The notes beneath the pieces were generated by a model. The model was given only the letters and a program-made list of their open reading frames with translations. It searched no databases and was not told the origin of the DNA. Shown piece by piece: positions 5,185 to 6,724 of a stretch of DNA of 6,724 nucleotides. Positions within the stretch are counted from its first letter, which is position 1; every line of letters begins with the position of its first letter. The stretch is from contig PFOK01000132.1 in the NCBI GenBank assembly GCA_002792495.1, positions 1 through 6,724 of the forward strand, written 5' to 3'. This DNA is from Candidatus Peregrinibacteria bacterium CG_4_10_14_0_2_um_filter_43_11. GTDB lineage: Bacteria > Patescibacteriota > Gracilibacteria > UM-FILTER-43-11. The position numbers and the translations under genes are program-made.

Positions 5185-5202
5185 GTACATATGAGTACAT
5201 TA
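5181..5202. promoter_or_regulatory. Likely AbiEi operator (8-bp inverted repeat)
   Basis: taatgtac (5181-5188) and gtacatta (5195-5202) are perfect inverted arms around a 6-base centre (atatga). The site covers the last four bases of the -10 box and the abiEi start codon, so a bound protein would block transcription. AbiEi antitoxins are known to bind inverted repeats in their own promoter through a winged-helix domain, which fits negative autoregulation. Arm length and spacing also resemble a Xer site, which I think less likely. Confidence 0.6.
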
Positions 5203-5775
5203 AAAAAGAACATAACAGCACATCGATTGGCACTTTTGGCCGCTAAGGGTGAAATTATTTTTCATCATCAGGATTTGGCCAATTTGTGGAATATCCAAAA
5301 CGCCAATACTCTTCGCGTTACACTCGCTCGTTATGTTAAAGAGGGGTTGTTCTATCGAATTCACAGGGGTTTTTATTCTCTCCGGCCTCTTTTGGAATTG
5401 GATCCTGTTCTTGTCGGGGCGAGAGCTTTGCATCAATTCTGTTACCTCAGCACAGAGACGGTGTTGTATCAACATGGTTTTCTTTCACAAAAACCGCATG
5501 TTCACACATTTGTCAGCGCGAAATCGGCTAAATTCAACGTGATGGATTTTGCTTACATCAGTCGCCAGCTCAAAGTTGAATTTCTGTATCACCCCGAAGG
5601 TATTGTTTGGAAAGACGGTGTTTACCGGGCGACGCCGGAACGCGCGCTTGCCGACATGCTTTATTTTAACCCCCATACTCATTTTGATAAATCCGTTGAT
5701 TGGGAGAAAATAAAAAACACGCAGTATCGCATCCATTACCCTTTAACCCTCAAGCGTTATGTTGATTTTGCCTGA
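5191..5775 (+). CDS. abiEi: AbiEi-family antitoxin and autorepressor
   Basis: This 194-residue protein matches the AbiEi plan: an N-terminal winged helix-turn-helix (about 20-64, with NTLRVTLARYVKEGLFYRIH leading into the wing GFYSL) and a C-terminal domain with the ATPERALADML stretch (147-157) typical of the family. AbiE is a type IV toxin-antitoxin and abortive-infection system. The antitoxin counters the AbiEii nucleotidyltransferase and represses the operon. The stop overlaps the abiEii start by 17 nt, so the two are co-transcribed and probably translationally coupled. The ATG at 5191 is supported by the promoter geometry and by the inverted repeat lying across it. The lineage may have acquired the pair horizontally, given the repeats on both sides. 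I judge it intact. Confidence 0.85.
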   Translation: MSTLKKNITAHRLALLAAKGEIIFHHQDLANLWNIQNANTLRVTLARYVKEGLFYRIHRGFYSLRPLLELDPVLVGARALHQFCYLSTETVLYQHGFLSQKPHVHTFVSAKSAKFNVMDFAYISRQLKVEFLYHPEGIVWKDGVYRATPERALADMLYFNPHTHFDKSVDWEKIKNTQYRIHYPLTLKRYVDFA

Positions 5776-6514
5776 TCCCAAAGACGCGATTCATAAATTG
5801 TGGCTATTCCGTTTGTTGACCGGTATAGCGGACAAGCCTTTTTTGGCTCAGAATCTCTTTTTTAAAGGGGGAACGTGTGCCGCCATGCGGGGGATTTTGC
5901 CGCGTTTCTCTGTTGATCTTGATTTTGATTTAGCGGATTACAACCGGCAATCCATTGTGCGAGAAGTTTTGGAGTCGGTTTTTGATCAATTGGGTCTTAC
6001 TGTAGACGATTTCAGCAAACAGGTTCCCCAGTATTTTTTGAAATACAAAAATGAGCCCAATCAGCGCAATAGCATCAAACTGGATGTCACTTTTCCATTT
6101 CCCAAAAGCAATGATTATGAGTCGGTTCGTTTTCCGGAAATTGACCGTATTTTGCTTTGTCAGACCGTTCCCACCATGTTTGCCAATAAACTGGTCACTG
6201 TTACGGATAGATATCAGCGTCATGGCTCCTTGGCGAGTCGGGATCTTTTTGATATTCATACCTTTTTTATGAAAGGGTATCGGTATAAGGACGACATCAT
6301 TTGCGAGCGAACCGGCAAACCTCCAAAAGTATTTTTAAAAGAACTAAAAGCGTTCATTCAGAAGCACTTTACCCAAACCTTGATTGATCAGGATCTGAAC
6401 GCTTTTCTTTCCCCCGCGGATTTTCATGGTATTCGCGCCATTCTTAAACAGGAGGTACTGATGTTTTTGGAGGGCGAGGAGCACGAAATGCAAAATTTGA
6501 AAAACCAAATTTGA
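5759..6514 (+). CDS. abiEii: AbiEii-family nucleotidyltransferase toxin
   Basis: The 251-residue protein has the AbiEii/DUF1814 nucleotidyltransferase motifs: FKGGT (35-39), the metal-binding acidic stretch RFSVDLDFDL (49-58) with Asp53 and Asp55, IKLDV (106-110), and ANKLVTV...SRDLFDIHTF (142-169) with Lys144, Arg161 and Asp162. Related enzymes halt growth by transferring nucleotides, in MenT relatives onto tRNA ends; the substrate here is unknown. All core motifs remain, so the toxin is probably active and needs its antitoxin. It begins inside the last codons of abiEi and needs coupling, as no separate ribosome binding site is seen. Length is within the shorter part of the family range. Nothing resembling a strong terminator follows before the repeat cluster. 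Confidence 0.87.
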   Translation: MLILPDPKDAIHKLWLFRLLTGIADKPFLAQNLFFKGGTCAAMRGILPRFSVDLDFDLADYNRQSIVREVLESVFDQLGLTVDDFSKQVPQYFLKYKNEPNQRNSIKLDVTFPFPKSNDYESVRFPEIDRILLCQTVPTMFANKLVTVTDRYQRHGSLASRDLFDIHTFFMKGYRYKDDIICERTGKPPKVFLKELKAFIQKHFTQTLIDQDLNAFLSPADFHGIRAILKQEVLMFLEGEEHEMQNLKNQI

Positions 6515-6530
6515 AACGTGAGACCTTGCC

Positions 6531-6650
6531 TACTCCAGCCTCCTTCGCCTAAGGCGGATACGGTGGGGAAATGGATTTCTTCGCCCGATTTCATCGGTCC
6601 TCGAAATGACGATTGGTTACGTGTCACTTTGAATGTTAGTGAGAAATCCT
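6531..6650. repeat. Dispersed-repeat cluster downstream of abiEii
   Basis: The cluster starts with a ttcgcctaaggcggatac palindrome (6544-6561), matching 5108-5125 with few changes. A plus-oriented unit follows, from ggatttct (6573) to cgaaatgacg (6611), then a minus-oriented degenerate unit from gtgtcactttgaa (6621-6633) to gagaaatcc (6641-6649). Bases 6584-6618 match 5050-5084 exactly. Order and orientation differ from the upstream cluster, so the clusters are mosaics of shared blocks. No gene is seen here. Confidence 0.8.
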
Positions 6651-6652
6651 GA

Positions 6653-6724
6653 CTTATAGCTGGAATAGTATAATCCCATTCGTCATTTCGACCCGCCTGA
6701 AGCAGGTGGGGAAGAAATCCCTTT
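6653..6724. repeat. Right copy of the perfect 72-bp inverted repeat
   Basis: It is the exact reverse complement of 12-83 and ends at the window edge, so it may extend further. It directly adjoins the repeat cluster after abiEii, making three neighbouring units of the same family. Target duplications outside the repeat cannot be examined because the right flank is missing. Confidence 0.95.

Noticed and set aside
5175..5208. dif-like Xer recombination site
   Set aside because: The 8-6-8 inverted repeat has Xer-like spacing and lies next to a xer gene, but the arms are shorter than the usual 11 bp, no partner site is seen after abiEii, and overlap with the -10 box and ATG fits an operator better.
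1..6724. CRISPR array, tRNA, rRNA or a transposase gene
   Set aside because: I saw no regularly spaced direct repeats, cloverleaf, rRNA motifs or transposase domain in either strand.
1..6724. UGA-recoded genetic code (Gracilibacteria/SR1 type)
   Set aside because: TGA ends aroF, xer, abiEi and abiEii at the expected protein ends, and no in-frame TGA occurs inside conserved domains.

Overview
The window looks like bacterial chromosome at moderate GC (around 43% by eye) using the standard genetic code: aroF, xer and abiEii all end in TGA and no in-frame TGA is read through. Genes are tightly spaced, canonical Shine-Dalgarno sequences are missing before almost every start, promoters sit very close to start codons, and a dispersed palindromic repeat family is present. 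This style fits a Patescibacteria/CPR-type genome that keeps amino-acid biosynthesis (Peregrinibacteria-like is one possibility). The taxonomic guess is weak. It excludes the UGA-recoding Gracilibacteria/SR1 type.

Layout. (1) Bases 1-669 hold no conventional gene but do hold regulatory sequence. A dispersed repeat is followed by a TTGACA promoter and a 17-codon leader ORF, MTHSSTNTFGFYFYFTR, with six Phe/Tyr codons in a seven-codon run. Next come mutually exclusive hairpins ending in an intrinsic terminator, a long AT-rich inverted repeat, and a second, Tyr-rich small ORF overlapping another hairpin just before aroF. (2) Bases 670-2696 are an aroF-aroB operon: a type I-beta DAHP synthase with an N-terminal regulatory domain, then 3-dehydroquinate synthase, overlapping by 4 nt. 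These are the first two steps of the shikimate pathway. (3) Bases 2697-4986 carry rdgB (XTP/dITP pyrophosphatase, with an in-frame palindrome inserted), a small Smr-domain protein and a XerC/D-type tyrosine recombinase. The last two have their own promoters. (4) Bases 4987-6724 carry an abiEi-abiEii toxin-antitoxin pair, which begins with an apparently leaderless promoter/operator and lies between two clusters of the dispersed repeat. A perfect 72-bp inverted repeat bounds almost the whole window (12-83 and 6653-6724).

Main result: the aro operon appears to be controlled by ribosome-mediated attenuation that senses Phe/Tyr through the leader peptide. The encoded DAHP synthase also has the domain used in relatives for allosteric Phe/Tyr feedback. 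Leader codons, stop-codon position, antiterminator and terminator are arranged in the classical way. I know of no description of such a system in this kind of organism, but I could not search. Secondary points are the second Tyr-rich ORF, a Rickettsia-palindromic-element-like in-frame insertion in rdgB, and the repeat-bounded AbiE cassette.
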